A DNA stretch of 64,000 nt from Neolewinella xylanilytica (GCF_002934605.1 NZ_PTJC01000007.1:186001-250000); one strand, 5' to 3'; shown: positions 25,539-35,717, counted from the first letter of the stretch. Program-made: numbers and translations. Notes: a model not told the origin generated them from the sequence alone.

Positions 25539-27050
25539 ATGAAAATATTTTTCAAGACGCTTCCCTACCTCTGCCTCGTGCTGCTGGTAGCGAGCTGTAA
25601 CCGCAACAACGACCGTTCCCGTACGACCAACTGGAAGTACAACGACGAGAAATGGGGCGGCTACGAACGGAACAATGACTTCGAGGGACAGGAAACTCCG
25701 CCCAACATGGTGCTGATTCCGGGCGGAACGTTCGTAATGGGATTCACCGAAGAGGACGTTCCCTACGACTGGGATAACATTCCCCGCCGCGTTACGGTCT
25801 CCAGTTTCTACATGGACCAGACCGAGATCAGCAACGAGGATTATCTGCTTTATCTCCACCACACGGCAGACGTTTACGCCGATTATCCCGAGGTACTTCA
25901 GGCCGCCTTGCCCGACACCCTCGTTTGGCGGGACGAGTTGTCCTACAACGAGCCCTACGTGACCGGTTACCTCCGGCACCCCGCCTACGCACAGCACCCC
26001 GTCGTGGGAGTAAGCTGGGTACAGGCCCGTGAATACAGCCGGTGGCGGACCGACCGCGTGAACGAAGCTATTCTAATCGACCGTGGCTACCAGGAGCAAC
26101 GCCCCGACCAGTCCGGATCCGACGTATTCGTCACCGATGCCTATCTCGCCGGACAATACGAAGGCGTAGAGCGTAAGGGAATGAAGGACCTCCAGACCGG
26201 AGAAACCCGCCCGATCCGTCTCGAAGACGGTATCCTGCAGCCTGATTTCCGCCTGCCGACCGAAGCCGAGTGGGAATACGCGGCACTGGCACTCGAAGGC
26301 CTGCAGTCCAACGAGAAGGACGAGAACTACACCGACCGCCGCATTTACCCCTGGAGCGGTACCAGCATGCGCTACCGGGTGCACGACAAGAATCAGGGCA
26401 AGATGTACGCTAACTTCAAGCGTCGGGGTGGTGACTACAGCGGTCTGTCCGGTAAGCCGAACGACGAGAACATGATCACCAGTAACATCTGGGACAACTA
26501 CCCGAACGACTTCGGTCTCTACAACATGGCGGGCAACGTCAACGAATGGGTACTGGACCTGTACCGCCCATTGACCACCCAAACGCTGGTGGACGTGGAG
26601 AACCACGACCTCAACAGCTTCCGGGGTAACGACTTCCAGGACCTGAAGCGCGACCAAGACGGTCGCCCGGTAGAAAAGGACAGCCTGGGTCGCCTGGTAT
26701 ACGTACCCGTCAACGACGCTGACGTAGCCGAGCGGGACAACTACAACCGCGGTCGGGTATACGACTACCTCGACGGCGATGAAGAGAGTGGTGCGGATTA
26801 CGCCACCAACGAGCACACCCTGATCAGCGACAAAGCACGCGTATACAAAGGAGGAAGCTGGGCCGACCGTGCCTACTGGCTCAGCCCTGGAACCCGCCGC
26901 TACCTCGACCAGGATCGCGCCTCCCGTACCATCGGTTTCCGCTGCGCTATGGTTCGCGTGGGCAACAGCCAGGGTATCGACGATCCGCAAGCCAACCGTT
27001 TCGGCATGAAGCCTGGAAAAGACAAAAACCGTCGCCGTTCGCGTCGGTAG
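25539..27050 (+). CDS. gldJ: Gliding motility/T9SS lipoprotein GldJ-like
   Basis: 503 residues. Lipoprotein signal with the modified cysteine at residue 20 (LLVASC). The rest is a formylglycine-generating-enzyme-like (sulfatase-modifying factor) fold: MVLIPGGTFVMGFTEE, PRRVTVSSFYMDQTEISNEDY, RLPTEAEWEYAA, NMAGNVNEWVLD, and KGGSWADRAYW with IGFRC. In GldJ and GldK this fold is structural rather than catalytic. The neighbour murF favours GldJ over GldK, as gldJ-murF adjacency is seen in gliding Bacteroidota. It stabilises the T9SS/gliding machinery on the periplasmic side of the outer membrane. The C-terminus is a basic Lys/Arg tail. Confidence 0.85.
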   Translation: MKIFFKTLPYLCLVLLVASCNRNNDRSRTTNWKYNDEKWGGYERNNDFEGQETPPNMVLIPGGTFVMGFTEEDVPYDWDNIPRRVTVSSFYMDQTEISNEDYLLYLHHTADVYADYPEVLQAALPDTLVWRDELSYNEPYVTGYLRHPAYAQHPVVGVSWVQAREYSRWRTDRVNEAILIDRGYQEQRPDQSGSDVFVTDAYLAGQYEGVERKGMKDLQTGETRPIRLEDGILQPDFRLPTEAEWEYAALALEGLQSNEKDENYTDRRIYPWSGTSMRYRVHDKNQGKMYANFKRRGGDYSGLSGKPNDENMITSNIWDNYPNDFGLYNMAGNVNEWVLDLYRPLTTQTLVDVENHDLNSFRGNDFQDLKRDQDGRPVEKDSLGRLVYVPVNDADVAERDNYNRGRVYDYLDGDEESGADYATNEHTLISDKARVYKGGSWADRAYWLSPGTRRYLDQDRASRTIGFRCAMVRVGNSQGIDDPQANRFGMKPGKDKNRRRSRR

Positions 27051-27071
27051 GACGTAAGCACCTACGATCAG

Positions 27072-27112
27072 AAATGCCCCGGCCCGTTTATCGGTGCGGG
27101 GCATTTCGTTTT
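27072..27112 (+). terminator. Rho-independent terminator
   Basis: Perfect 10-bp stem AAATGCCCCG/CGGGGCATTT (27072-27081 with 27097-27106), then CGTTTT, 21 nt after the gldJ stop. It isolates gldJ from murF. Confidence 0.85.
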
Positions 27113-27194
27113 GGGTGTCCCCGGATCCTGTTACTTGCCCCGGCCACCGCTTACTTCCCCGGCGGGATGCATCCGAAAAATTCAAACAAGCATG

Positions 27195-27202
27195 TAGCTT
27201 TG
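27195..27202 (+). promoter_or_regulatory. Bacteroidota -7 promoter box, near-leaderless start
   Basis: TAGCTTTG matches TAnnTTTG fully and ends 4 nt before the murF ATG. Confidence 0.6.
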
Positions 27203-27206
27203 TAGC

Positions 27207-28526
27207 ATGGAGATACCCCAGGCAAGCCTACCGGAGATATACCGGATTTACCTCGATCACCCTACGGTGGTCATCGATAGCCGGAAGGCTACAGCGGGTT
27301 GTCTGTTTTTTGCCCTTCGGGGAAGTACGGACGGAAACCGCTACGCCGCTTCCGCCCTCCGGGCGGGGGCGGCGTATGCGGTAGTAGACGACGCCAGCGT
27401 GGTGGAAGCCGGCGATGGCCGGTATCTGCTCGTAGCTGATTCACTGGCGACGCTACAGGCCCTCGCCAAGCGACACCGCGACGACTTCCGCATGCCGGTG
27501 CTGGCCATTACCGGTAGCAACGGTAAGACCACTACGAAGGAACTGATCACGGCGGTGATGTCGCGGCAGTATCGAGTACACGCTACACCGGGGAATTACA
27601 ACAACCACATCGGCTTACCGCTGACCATCCTTTCGATGCCGCAGGGTACGGAATTGCTGGTACTCGAAATGGGGGCTAACCACGTCGGCGAGATAGCCCA
27701 ACTCTGTGAGATCGGTCGGCCGACCCACGGTATCGTGACCAATATCGGGGAGGCACACCTGGAAGGCTTCGGCGGGAAAGCCGGTATCATCAAGGGAAAA
27801 GGGGAGTTGTACGATTTTCTCGGACTCACCGGTGGGGTGGCTTTCGTTAATACGGACGAGGACCATCTAGTCGATATGGCAGCGCGGGTGAAGCGGGTGA
27901 TTCCTTACCTAACCAGTGAGCAACCTTCGCCCCTGGTACCGGGCCTGGAAATCAAGACGGTAGCCGTCCACCCACGGGTGGAGGTGGTATTTCTTTCCTC
28001 CGGCGAGCCGTTTCCGGCGGTAACCCAACTCAGCGGCCGCCACAATTTACAAAACATCAAATCCGCCATCGCGGTAGGTAAATACTTCAAGGTGCCGGGT
28101 AGCGCCATTGCCGAGGCGCTGGCCGCTTACCAACCGGCCAACCACCGCAGCCAGTGGCTCACCCACCGCTCCGTCGATTTTTACTGGGACGCTTACAACG
28201 CCAATCCGAGTAGCGTTCTGGCAGCTCTGGACGCGTTTGCCAGTTCCCATTCGGCGAACGACAGCGTGGTCGTGCTGGGGGAAATGCTGGAACTGGGAGT
28301 GGATAGCCAAGCAGCCCACCGTCGGGTGGTGCTGCGTGCCGGACAGGTGGCCCGTATTGTACTGCTGGTGGGAGAAGAAATGAAACCGGTCGCGCTGGAA
28401 CTCGGCCGGCCTCATTTTGCTGACGTCCGAGCACTGGCCGAATGGTTTTGGGCACAGGACTGGTCGGGAAAAAAGATCTTCGTCAAAGGGAGCCGCGGTA
28501 ATAAGCTGGAAGGACTGCTGGCCTAG
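27207..28526 (+). CDS. murF: UDP-N-acetylmuramoyl-tripeptide--D-alanyl-D-alanine ligase
   Basis: 439 residues. ATP-binding P-loop TGSNGKTTTKE near 101-111, then NYNNHIGLPLTIL, VLEMGANHVGEIA and TNIGEAHLEGFGG, all typical of MurF; the C-terminal domain has DAYNANPSSVLAAL and LGEMLELG. It adds D-Ala-D-Ala to UDP-MurNAc-tripeptide in the cytoplasm. It has its own promoter at 27195-27202 and ends 3 bp from the stop of the convergent antiporter gene. Confidence 0.95.
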   Translation: MEIPQASLPEIYRIYLDHPTVVIDSRKATAGCLFFALRGSTDGNRYAASALRAGAAYAVVDDASVVEAGDGRYLLVADSLATLQALAKRHRDDFRMPVLAITGSNGKTTTKELITAVMSRQYRVHATPGNYNNHIGLPLTILSMPQGTELLVLEMGANHVGEIAQLCEIGRPTHGIVTNIGEAHLEGFGGKAGIIKGKGELYDFLGLTGGVAFVNTDEDHLVDMAARVKRVIPYLTSEQPSPLVPGLEIKTVAVHPRVEVVFLSSGEPFPAVTQLSGRHNLQNIKSAIAVGKYFKVPGSAIAEALAAYQPANHRSQWLTHRSVDFYWDAYNANPSSVLAALDAFASSHSANDSVVVLGEMLELGVDSQAAHRRVVLRAGQVARIVLLVGEEMKPVALELGRPHFADVRALAEWFWAQDWSGKKIFVKGSRGNKLEGLLA

Positions 28527-28529
28527 CGG

Positions 28530-30398
28530 TTAGGCTTCCACCTCCCTGGCTACCTGCCGGGCGGAGCGCTCGTCCAGGTGCGTCAGCGGTTCCCCGATGT
28601 AATAGAGGGTATCGCCGGCTGAGACCGAAAGGGGGCGATCCTCCCGGGCCGTTACGAAAGTGATGTCACCGTGCTCGGTGCAGCGCAGGTAGAGGGGAAT
28701 GGCCCGCTCTTCCCGCAGGCGTCCGAGCAGGCTGAGGAGATCCTCGGGTTTGAGGAGTTCGATGGCGTTTACGTTGCCGAAGTTGCGGGCGGCCCGGTTG
28801 AAGAGCAAATAACTGACGTAGTGCCCGAAGAGTGCCTCCTTACTGTAGCGCTGTACTTGAATCTCCTTGCGGGAGGGTAAGCGGTAAGCACCGCGGATGC
28901 CCTTGCGGCCCCGATAGTTATTGAGCAGGTAAAAGTTGTCCTCGTCGTTGCCGGTCATTGCCAGGATGTATCCGATATCGGTGAAGTCGAGCTTACTGTC
29001 TATTTCATCCGAGTCGAGCTGGGCCTGCACGGCGGTGAGGTTGTTTTCCTCGGCGATGTCGCATTCCGCGCGGTTGGCGGATACCAGGACGACTTCGCGG
29101 CCGGAATCTACCAGGGAGTGGGCCAACTGCCGCGACCCCTCGGAGGCGCCGAAGATGAGTACGCCGCTACCCTTGGGCAGGCTGACCTTCAATTTGTGGG
29201 CGATCAGGCCGGCTAGCGTCGCGTTAAGTAGTACGGTACCCAGCACGATGAGAAACACCAGGGGCGTAATGTATTCGGCGTAGGCTACGTTTTGTTCCGC
29301 GAGCTGAATCCCGAACAGGGAAGCGACCCCCGCGGCGACGATACCCCGCGGCCCCACCCAGCTGATGAAGGCTTTATCGCGCCAGGTCAGGTCAGAGGTG
29401 GCCAGGCTCCAAAACACGCCCAGGGGCCTAGCCACGAATACCACGATGAGAAACACCCAGAGGCTTTGCTCGTTCAGGACGAGCAGAATCTGGTCTACCG
29501 TCATATTCGCCGACAACAGGATGAACAGCAGGGAAATCAATAACAGGGTCAGGCTTTCCTTGAAGTCAAGAATGTCGTGAATGAAGGGCACTTCCCGATT
29601 AGCTAGGTAAGCACCCATGACGACCGTGGTCAGCAAGCCGCTTTCGTGGGCGATGGTGTCGGAGATGAGGAAGCCCGCGACAACGAATCCGAGAGTTACG
29701 ATATTCAGAAGGAAACGGGGAACATAAAATCGGGAAATCAGGATAAACAAGAGGTGCCCCAGCACGAAGCCGAGGCCGATACCCACCAGCCCGGACTGAA
29801 AGAACTTGATCAACGAGTTATACACGGTGGCCGCCGGATCGTAGTAGGCGATGATGAAGTTGTAAAACAGCACCGCGAGAAAGGCCCCGACGGGGTCGAT
29901 GATGATGCTTTCCCACTTCAATACGGTGGCTACCTGGCGCTTGACGTTGATCTGCCGCATGATCGGCGTAATGACCGTCGGGCCGGTGACCACGATGAGG
30001 GTAGAGAACAGAAAGGCGATCTGCCAGCTCAGCCCCATGATGAAGTGGGCGGCCAATCCGGCGATGATCGTGGTGGTGAAGGCCCCGTAGGTGGTGAGGC
30101 GCAGGATACTGTCCGCCATACCGCGGATCTCCTTCAGCTTGAGCGTCAGCCCCCCTTCGAAGAGAATGAGTCCGATAGAAAGGGAAACGAAACTATACAG
30201 CAGGTTGCCGGGAAAGAGGCCGGTGCCGGATTCTCCGTCGAAGCGGGGATTAAGCAGGCGGTGTCCGGAATACCATTCCCAACCGGGGCCGATAAGAATG
30301 CCCGCCAGGATAAGCGGTAAAATGGCCGGTACCCGCAGCCGCCATGCGATCCACTGCGCTAGCACGCCGATGATTATCAGGCTTCCGATTTCGTACAT
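28530..30398 (-). CDS. Cation/proton antiporter (CPA1) with TrkA-N domain, second copy
   Basis: 622 residues, same architecture as the protein at 3077-4969: about twelve helices (AILPLILAGILIGPG, GPTVITPIMRQI, AHESGLLTTVVMG, GPRGIVAAGVASLFG), then a Rossmann TrkA-N domain (GVLIFGASEGSRQLAHSLVDSG) and a short C-terminal ligand-binding-like domain. Long stretches are near-identical to the first copy, so this is an in-genome duplication or a pair kept for different ions. It is an inner-membrane exchanger; ion choice is unknown. Converges with murF. Confidence 0.85.
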   Translation of the reverse strand: MYEIGSLIIIGVLAQWIAWRLRVPAILPLILAGILIGPGWEWYSGHRLLNPRFDGESGTGLFPGNLLYSFVSLSIGLILFEGGLTLKLKEIRGMADSILRLTTYGAFTTTIIAGLAAHFIMGLSWQIAFLFSTLIVVTGPTVITPIMRQINVKRQVATVLKWESIIIDPVGAFLAVLFYNFIIAYYDPAATVYNSLIKFFQSGLVGIGLGFVLGHLLFILISRFYVPRFLLNIVTLGFVVAGFLISDTIAHESGLLTTVVMGAYLANREVPFIHDILDFKESLTLLLISLLFILLSANMTVDQILLVLNEQSLWVFLIVVFVARPLGVFWSLATSDLTWRDKAFISWVGPRGIVAAGVASLFGIQLAEQNVAYAEYITPLVFLIVLGTVLLNATLAGLIAHKLKVSLPKGSGVLIFGASEGSRQLAHSLVDSGREVVLVSANRAECDIAEENNLTAVQAQLDSDEIDSKLDFTDIGYILAMTGNDEDNFYLLNNYRGRKGIRGAYRLPSRKEIQVQRYSKEALFGHYVSYLLFNRAARNFGNVNAIELLKPEDLLSLLGRLREERAIPLYLRCTEHGDITFVTAREDRPLSVSAGDTLYYIGEPLTHLDERSARQVAREVEA

Positions 30399-30480
30399 GG
30401 AAGTAAATCGCCTGGGTCGGGAAGTTGTTTTATGCCCGTGGCGCTATCTTCGCCGGAATCCGTTTGAAAACCCTCCACCT

Positions 30481-30771
30481 TTGACCCGCGCCGAATTCGA
30501 TGCTTCCCTAACCGCCGCAGCGCCCCCCGAGGGCCTCTCCTTACAGCTTCAGGCCCTGTGGTGGATCGGAAAAAACAAATGGGACCACGCCCACGAACTC
30601 ATCGATTCCGCCCCGGGATCGGACAACGCCTGGGTGCACGCCCACCTCCACCGCATTGAAGGCGACGAGAGCAACGCCGGGTACTGGTACCGTCGCGCGG
30701 GGCGGGATAAACCGAACTACGGACTGAGCAAGGAACGCGACGTACTTCTGGCATACTTTTTAGACAAGTAA
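30481..30771 (+). CDS. Small conserved hypothetical protein with TTG start
   Basis: 96 residues from TTG at 30481; no ATG lies in frame nearby. The sequence LQALWWIGKNKWDHAHELIDS followed by WVHAHLHRIEGDESNAGYWYRRAG is a recognisable short helical motif seen in small uncharacterised proteins of many bacteria. It is soluble and probably TPR-like. A promoter-like TATCTTCG lies near 30446, giving a short leader. Function is unknown. Confidence 0.7.
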   Translation: MTRAEFDASLTAAAPPEGLSLQLQALWWIGKNKWDHAHELIDSAPGSDNAWVHAHLHRIEGDESNAGYWYRRAGRDKPNYGLSKERDVLLAYFLDK

Positions 30772-30805
30772 GCTCCCTGCTGCGTTAGACCAAAAATACC
30801 CGACG

Positions 30806-31681
30806 ATGCGTCTTCTTTACCTTCTGCTTCCCCTGCTGTGCTTCTCCTACTGTGCCCGACCGGTAGCTAGCTTCGCGGCACCCGAAAAAGCCGTGGAAGC
30901 GGCGGATACCGTTTCCTTCACCAATACCTCCGAAAAGGCTACCACCTACTTTTGGGAATTCGGTAACGGACAAACGAGTACGGAAGCCGAGCCCGCTATC
31001 CGCTACTTCCAGTCAGGCGACTACGCGGTACGCCTTACGGCGACCAATGAAAAAGGAAAATCCAGAACCACCACTCAAACTATCAACGTGACTCCACCCG
31101 AAGAATGCCTCATCCGTATCGAAACACCCCAGGGCGACATGCTCGCCCGGCTGTACGATGCTACGCCGCAGCACCAGGACAATTTCGTCAAGCTGGTACA
31201 GGAAAATTTCTACGATAGCCTCCTGTTCCACCGCGTCATCGAAGGCTTCATGGTCCAGGGCGGCGACCCCGACAGCCGCGGTGCCGGACCGAACGACCGT
31301 CTCGGAAGCGGCGGCCCGGGCCACCAGGTGCCGGCTGAATTCGATCCCACCCTGGCCCACGTCAAGGGTGCCCTCGCCGCCGCCCGGACCAACAACCCCC
31401 AGAAGCTCAGCAGTGGCTCGCAGTTCTACATCGTGCAGGGAAAGCCCGTCACGGAAGCGGAGCTTAACCGCCAGGAAGGGCAAACCGGCGTTCGCTACCC
31501 GAGCGAGGTGCGGGAGGCTTACCTCGACCGGGGGGGCGTACCCTTCCTGGATCAAAATTATACCGTTTTCGGTATGGTGATCGAAGGGCTCGACGTCATC
31601 GACAAAATCGCCGCCGTAGCCACGGGAGCCGGTGACCGCCCCAAGGAAGACGTGCCCATGAAGATTTCGCTCGTTCGCTAA
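30806..31681 (+). CDS. Secreted peptidyl-prolyl isomerase (cyclophilin) with N-terminal PKD domain
   Basis: 291 residues. Signal peptide with a Cys at 16 (LLCFSYC), although Tyr at -1 is poor for a lipobox. Residues 35-97 form a PKD domain (VSFTNTSEKATTYFWEFGNG, SGDYAVRLTATNEKG). Residues 103-291 are a cyclophilin: FHRVIEGFMVQGGDP, GSQFYIVQG, FGMVIEGLDVIDKIA, with the catalytic Arg in FHRV and the Phe/Gln of the peptide pocket. It includes an insertion around residues 210-250 (TEAELNRQEGQTG). It likely folds periplasmic or surface proteins. The PKD/cyclophilin fusion is unusual. Confidence 0.87.
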   Translation: MRLLYLLLPLLCFSYCARPVASFAAPEKAVEAADTVSFTNTSEKATTYFWEFGNGQTSTEAEPAIRYFQSGDYAVRLTATNEKGKSRTTTQTINVTPPEECLIRIETPQGDMLARLYDATPQHQDNFVKLVQENFYDSLLFHRVIEGFMVQGGDPDSRGAGPNDRLGSGGPGHQVPAEFDPTLAHVKGALAAARTNNPQKLSSGSQFYIVQGKPVTEAELNRQEGQTGVRYPSEVREAYLDRGGVPFLDQNYTVFGMVIEGLDVIDKIAAVATGAGDRPKEDVPMKISLVR

Positions 31682-31754
31682 GTCAGCGGCCGGGCTTCGG
31701 CGAAGGTTTTTTCACCGACCCCGGAAAAGCAAACAAGCCCTTATATTCACCCCC

Positions 31755-32552
31755 ATGGGAAAAGACAGCGGACCACAGAGCACGACCATCCTAGGCGTGG
31801 ACGTAGGAGCTACGGGATTCAAGGGAGGACTGGTAGACGTAAAAACCGGCACGATGCTTACCGAACGGCATCGCTTCGATACCCCGCAGCCGGCTACCCC
31901 CGCCGCAATGGCCTACACCTTTCGTAGCCTGGTGGATCACTTCGAGTACAGCGGCATCGTCGGCGTCGGGTTTCCGGCGGTCGTCACCCGCAACGTCGCG
32001 AAAACGGCCGCCAACATCGACAAGGGGTGGATCGGTACCTCCATTTCCGAAACCTTCGGACGGATGCGGGACGTGTCCATTTACGCCCTCAACGACGCGG
32101 ACGCCGCCGGCATCGCCACGATGAACTACGGTACCGGCCGTTCCCACAAGGAAGAGGGAACGGTGGTCATGATCACCATCGGTACCGGCCTGGGGGGCGC
32201 TATGTTTCTCGATGGGGAACTGGTACCCAACTTCGAGCTGGGATCCCTCTATTTGAAGGGGATGGACATCATCGCCGAGAAGTTTATCTCCAACAAGATC
32301 CGGAAGGATAACGAGATGGACTGGAAGACCTTCGGTAAGCGGCTCAACAAGTACCTCAAGCACGTCAATGCCATCCTGAATCCGGATCTGATCATCCTCG
32401 GCGGCGGGGGCAGTAAGTATTTCCTCGACTACAAGAAGTATTTAAAAATCGACTGTGAGGTCAAGCCAGCGGAAATGCGGAACACCGCCGGCACCGTCGG
32501 TGCGGCTGTTTACGCCTACCAACGCCACCAACGGAAGTTGGGGCCGGGGTAG
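31755..32552 (+). CDS. ROK-family polyphosphate glucokinase-like protein
   Basis: 265 residues. ATP/polyphosphate-binding loop GVDVGATGFKGGLVD near residue 14, catalytic Asp in NDADAAGIATMNYG, then GTGLGGAMFLDGELVPN and ELGSLYLKG. This set, with a short length and no zinc motif, fits polyphosphate-dependent glucokinases better than other ROK sugar kinases. It would phosphorylate glucose in the cytoplasm, possibly serving glucose freed by the GH13 enzyme further along. Donor preference (polyphosphate or ATP) cannot be read. Confidence 0.8.
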   Translation: MGKDSGPQSTTILGVDVGATGFKGGLVDVKTGTMLTERHRFDTPQPATPAAMAYTFRSLVDHFEYSGIVGVGFPAVVTRNVAKTAANIDKGWIGTSISETFGRMRDVSIYALNDADAAGIATMNYGTGRSHKEEGTVVMITIGTGLGGAMFLDGELVPNFELGSLYLKGMDIIAEKFISNKIRKDNEMDWKTFGKRLNKYLKHVNAILNPDLIILGGGGSKYFLDYKKYLKIDCEVKPAEMRNTAGTVGAAVYAYQRHQRKLGPG

Positions 32553-32645
32553 GGGAAACGAAGCGCATAAATCGTAACTAAAAGAACAAGCGTTCACGGT
32601 AGCCCATGACCGCTGAGGGAATCATCCGTATTCCGCCGGTTATCC

Positions 32646-34136
<1,491 letters not shown>

Positions 34137-34155
34137 GCATAGTCGGTTGAGGGGG

Positions 34156-34163
34156 CGAAATTA
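34156..34163 (-). promoter_or_regulatory. -7-like promoter box for cysS
   Basis: TAATTTCG on the minus strand, one mismatch to TAnnTTTG, 19 nt before the cysS ATG. Confidence 0.35.
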
Positions 34164-34264
34164 CGGGATTTTGAATGGTTGTCTGCTTGCAGTTAGCGTG
34201 GTGCTTGGTTTCCGAGCTCCGGCTCATAGGTACAGCTTACGTAGATAGGCGGGCTCGCGAGCCG

Positions 34265-34879
34265 CTACAACACCGTAGCCTCCATCTCCCACAAGTACCG
34301 ACTAGCATAGCTGCGGTAGGGTCGCCAGGGCTCGGCGGCCGCGATCATCGCTTGGATCAGCTGTTTCCCTTTCAGGTGGTGGAGGTCGAAGAGGGAGATC
34401 AGGTTACGGCGTACGACCAGGTCGTCGAGCGGCAGGAGGTCGGGGCGGTGGAGGACAAACATCAGCACCATCTCGACCGTCCACTGGCCGACGCCCTTGA
34501 TCTGGGTGAGCAGATCGATGATTTCCCGGTCGTCGTAGCGGCTCCAGTCTTCGTTAATCAGTTGATGCTCGAGCCAGAAGCCGGCCACGTTGTGGAGGTA
34601 GCCGGCTTTGGGGCGGCTCATGCCTACGGCACGCAGGTCGGCAACGGAAAATTCCAGTAGCCGCTCGGGGTGGGGGTAGCCATCCGGGAAAATATCCAGG
34701 AAGCGGCTGAAGATGGTGCCCGCCGCCCGTCCGCTCAGCTGCTGGTAGGTGATGGAACGGATCAGGCCGAAGTAAACGTCGCCGCCGTGGTCGGGGCGGA
34801 CCTTCAGCGTGTGCTTTTTTACGATCGGTGCCAACCGCGGCTCGCGGCTGAGGTGGGCAATGATGGCGGGGTCGGTCAT
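34265..34879 (-). CDS. DNA-3-methyladenine glycosylase, AlkA/HhH-GPD type
   Basis: 204 residues from the ATG at 34879. The open frame reaches back to 34939, but that extension is coded by a 16-bp perfect terminator stem, so the later ATG is preferred. Helix-hairpin-helix IKGVGQWTVEMVLMF at about 124-138, followed by the catalytic Asp in LPLDDLVVRR. SITYQQLSGRAA matches the family's first helix pair. It excises alkylated bases in base excision repair. No Fe-S cluster cysteines are present. Confidence 0.88.
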   Translation of the reverse strand: MTDPAIIAHLSREPRLAPIVKKHTLKVRPDHGGDVYFGLIRSITYQQLSGRAAGTIFSRFLDIFPDGYPHPERLLEFSVADLRAVGMSRPKAGYLHNVAGFWLEHQLINEDWSRYDDREIIDLLTQIKGVGQWTVEMVLMFVLHRPDLLPLDDLVVRRNLISLFDLHHLKGKQLIQAMIAAAEPWRPYRSYASRYLWEMEATVL

Positions 34880-34895
34880 AGGTAGGACAAAATAA

Positions 34896-34930
34896 GACCG
34901 GGCCGAAGAGATCGTCTCTTCGGCCCGGTC
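34896..34930 (-). terminator. Rho-independent terminator of the flavin reductase gene
   Basis: Perfect 16-bp stem with a 3-nt loop (34896-34911 with 34915-34930), followed on the minus strand by CTTATTTT. It lies between the flavin reductase gene and the glycosylase gene. Confidence 0.85.
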
Positions 34931-34934
34931 GGTA

Positions 34935-34977
34935 GCCATTCTCGTCTGCCGAGCTCTGCTCGTCCGCCGAGAATGGC
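34935..34977. repeat. Nested inverted repeat sharing 11-mers with the 43.6 kb array
   Basis: GCCATTCTCG and CGAGAATGGC (34935-34944, 34968-34977) form an outer 10-bp stem. Between them, on the minus strand, TCGGCGGACGA and TCGGCAGACGA occur as direct copies. The same pair occurs in every unit of the tandem array at 43.55-44.61 kb. Confidence 0.55.
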
Positions 34978-34997
34978 CGGGGATTTTCGTATCCGGA

Positions 34998-35534
34998 TTA
35001 ACTCCGTGGGCTGGTCCCCTCGTAGTGCTTGCGGGTATCCGCTTCGGTGATGGGCTGGCCGTCTTTGCTGGTGGCGCTGACGATGCGGCCTACGAAGAGC
35101 AAGTGGTCGCCGGGGGTGGTCAGGGCATCTTCCAGCTTACATTCCAGGGTGGCGATACCGCAGTCGAGAATGGGCGCGCCCGTTTCTCCTTCCTTGTATG
35201 ATATACCGTTGACCTTGCTATTGCTGTAGTCTACTTCGGTCTGCTCGGCGAATTGCTTGATCAGCTTTTCGTCCGATTTTCCCAGAACGGTGAGGGAAAA
35301 AGACTGGGCCTTCTGGATGGTTTCGTTGAGGTCGCTGTCCTTCTGAACGGCGATCGTGATCAGGGGCGGATGGAAGCTCGATTGCATCGCCCAACTCACG
35401 GTGGCGGCGCTGACCCAATCCTCGTCGCGGGTCTCCAGGTCTTCCCCTCCCTTCCGGGTGGCAACGATATAGAATCCGTAGGATAATTGCTTTAGGGCTT
35501 TGTCTAGTTGTTGGTCGGCTACTTTGGTGGCCAT
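34998..35534 (-). CDS. Flavin reductase-like FMN-binding split-barrel protein
   Basis: 178 residues. The N-terminal LKQLSYGFYIVATRKG, VSAATVSWAMQSSFHPPLITIAV and SFSLTVLGK are the core of flavin reductase-like (HpaC/rubredoxin oxidoreductase-type) proteins; DCGIATLECKLE and GDHLLFVGRIV complete the fold. It binds FMN in the cytoplasm and probably uses NAD(P)H or another donor to reduce flavin or a partner protein. A terminator follows its stop within 70 bp. Confidence 0.83.
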   Translation of the reverse strand: MATKVADQQLDKALKQLSYGFYIVATRKGGEDLETRDEDWVSAATVSWAMQSSFHPPLITIAVQKDSDLNETIQKAQSFSLTVLGKSDEKLIKQFAEQTEVDYSNSKVNGISYKEGETGAPILDCGIATLECKLEDALTTPGDHLLFVGRIVSATSKDGQPITEADTRKHYEGTSPRS

Positions 35535-35717
35535 AAATTATGATAGTTTACTTTGGTTATTAAGGTATTCGCTTATGCAACGAATGCAATTTCACGGTTG
35601 TTCGGCACTTTTGTCCGTAGCCACGCCGATAATTACCCGGGTTTTACGAAGCCTTAGCGGAAGATGTCGTGTTCTACTGCCGTTACCAAAAGATGCCGCA
35701 CCCGCGCTCGCCGCCCT

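Noticed and set aside
35664-35717. Earlier start for the MbnP-like gene
   Set aside because: Places a basic stretch ahead of the lipoprotein signal; the ATG at 35718 fits exactly.
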